A stretch of DNA of 62,434 bases from Bacteriovoracaceae bacterium (lineage in GTDB: Bacteria > Bdellovibrionota > Bacteriovoracia > Bacteriovoracales > Bacteriovoracaceae). Positions 62,086 to 62,434 of this stretch are shown piece by piece (position 1 is the first letter of the stretch; each line of letters begins with the position of its first letter). The notes beneath the pieces are model-generated. The model was not told the origin of the DNA and made no database searches. It saw only the letters and a list, made by a program, of their open reading frames with translations. Location: positions 81,990 to 144,423 of the forward strand of contig JADHTQ010000004.1 in the NCBI GenBank assembly GCA_016784965.1. Reading direction: 5' to 3'. The position numbers and the translations under genes were made by a program.

Positions 62086-62292
62086 CGAGGTTACAAGGTC
62101 ATTTTCGGCATGTTTTTCATATTCATAATCTACAATGGTATAATTGTTTTTAATCTGAGTAATATTGTCTCTTCTGTCGTATTCTATTTCGTATGTATTA
62201 TCCGGCAGTGTTTTCTTGATCAGTCTATTGATGGCGTCATAGGTGAATACTGTCGTGTATTTTTCTCTCCAAAATTGACATCGTTCTTGTAT

Positions 62293-62434
62293 TCACTCTT
62301 TTGTCAACATTAAAACTTACACCTCAATGGCCAAATAGACGCTTGACTCACTCCTTTTTGCTTTTAAAGAAATAAATATAACATTGTTTTTGAAATTTTA
62401 GTATAGAGAATCTGGGTGTCTGCAAAAATGACAC
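62293..62434. other. Edge region without a recognisable gene
   Basis: Past the TGA that closes the RHS frame upstream, no reading frame continues RHS sequence to the window edge. The stretch is AT-rich, and AAAAAGGAGTGAG (minus strand near 62360) resembles a ribosome site but leads only to short frames. The missing RHS N-terminus is therefore not present here. Confidence 0.4.

Overview
The window is low-GC bacterial DNA from what looks like a Gram-negative, predatory-type relative of Bdellovibrio or Bacteriovorax. This placement is inference. It rests on an Agl/Glt-like gliding-motility operon, many secreted lipoproteins and TPR proteins, a class II (B12-dependent) ribonucleotide reductase, and a general resemblance of the proteins to Bdellovibrionota. 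No rRNA or other phylogenetic marker is present.

Chromosomal part (1 to about 31.8 kb). It opens with the start of a small secreted protein gene that appears to be controlled by the adjacent TetR regulator through two operators flanking its promoter. Next comes a periplasmic-binding-protein/hybrid-kinase pair (1.07-4.2 kb). A long co-directional operon follows (4.48-16.2 kb): VWA lipoprotein, outer-membrane barrel, TPR protein, small conserved secreted protein, ExbB/TolQ, two ExbD/TolR, giant TPR protein, TPR lipoprotein, FHA-TM-AgmX/PglI protein and a membrane PilZ protein. This reads as a trans-envelope, proton-driven machine of the adventurous-gliding type. After tRNA-Gln come a truncated DNRLRE-like protein, two divergent secreted proteins, a 1765-residue Cys-rich lipoprotein, the NrdJ reductase and a small secreted protein.

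Integrative conjugative element (about 31.86 kb to at least 58.7 kb). A tyrosine recombinase abuts the 3' end of tRNA-Pro(UGG). Behind it are an excisionase-like protein, SSB, an origin-like region with nested inverted repeats and a 91-nt G-free tract, a replication-relaxation-like protein and a type IV secretion operon read leftward (VirB2-, B3-, B4-, B5-, B6-, B8-, B9- and B10-like proteins, a VirD4-like coupling protein, and a large repeat-containing lipoprotein). The coupling-protein gene is split by a 2991-bp element with TGT...ACA ends and a 6-bp target duplication. Removing the element and one duplicate restores the reading frame exactly. The element carries two different full-length DDE transposases.

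Opposite the transfer operon lies a tight seven-gene operon (51.8-58.7 kb): a sigma-54 response regulator, a 72-residue stand-alone H-box protein, an alpha/beta hydrolase, an 88-residue exported protein, an ICMT-type membrane methyltransferase, an OppA-type binding protein, and a histidine kinase with two receivers. A near-perfect sigma-54 promoter precedes the transfer operon, and a 21-bp-spaced direct repeat lies about 100-150 bp upstream of it. I propose a signal-sensing phosphorelay that switches on conjugation. This is the most interesting system in the window.

Right edge (58.7-62.4 kb). It contains a secreted or membrane hypothetical protein, a membrane protein, and an N-terminally truncated RHS protein with a glycine-rich hydrophobic C-terminal tip. 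No right attachment site of the element was found, so its boundary here is unknown.
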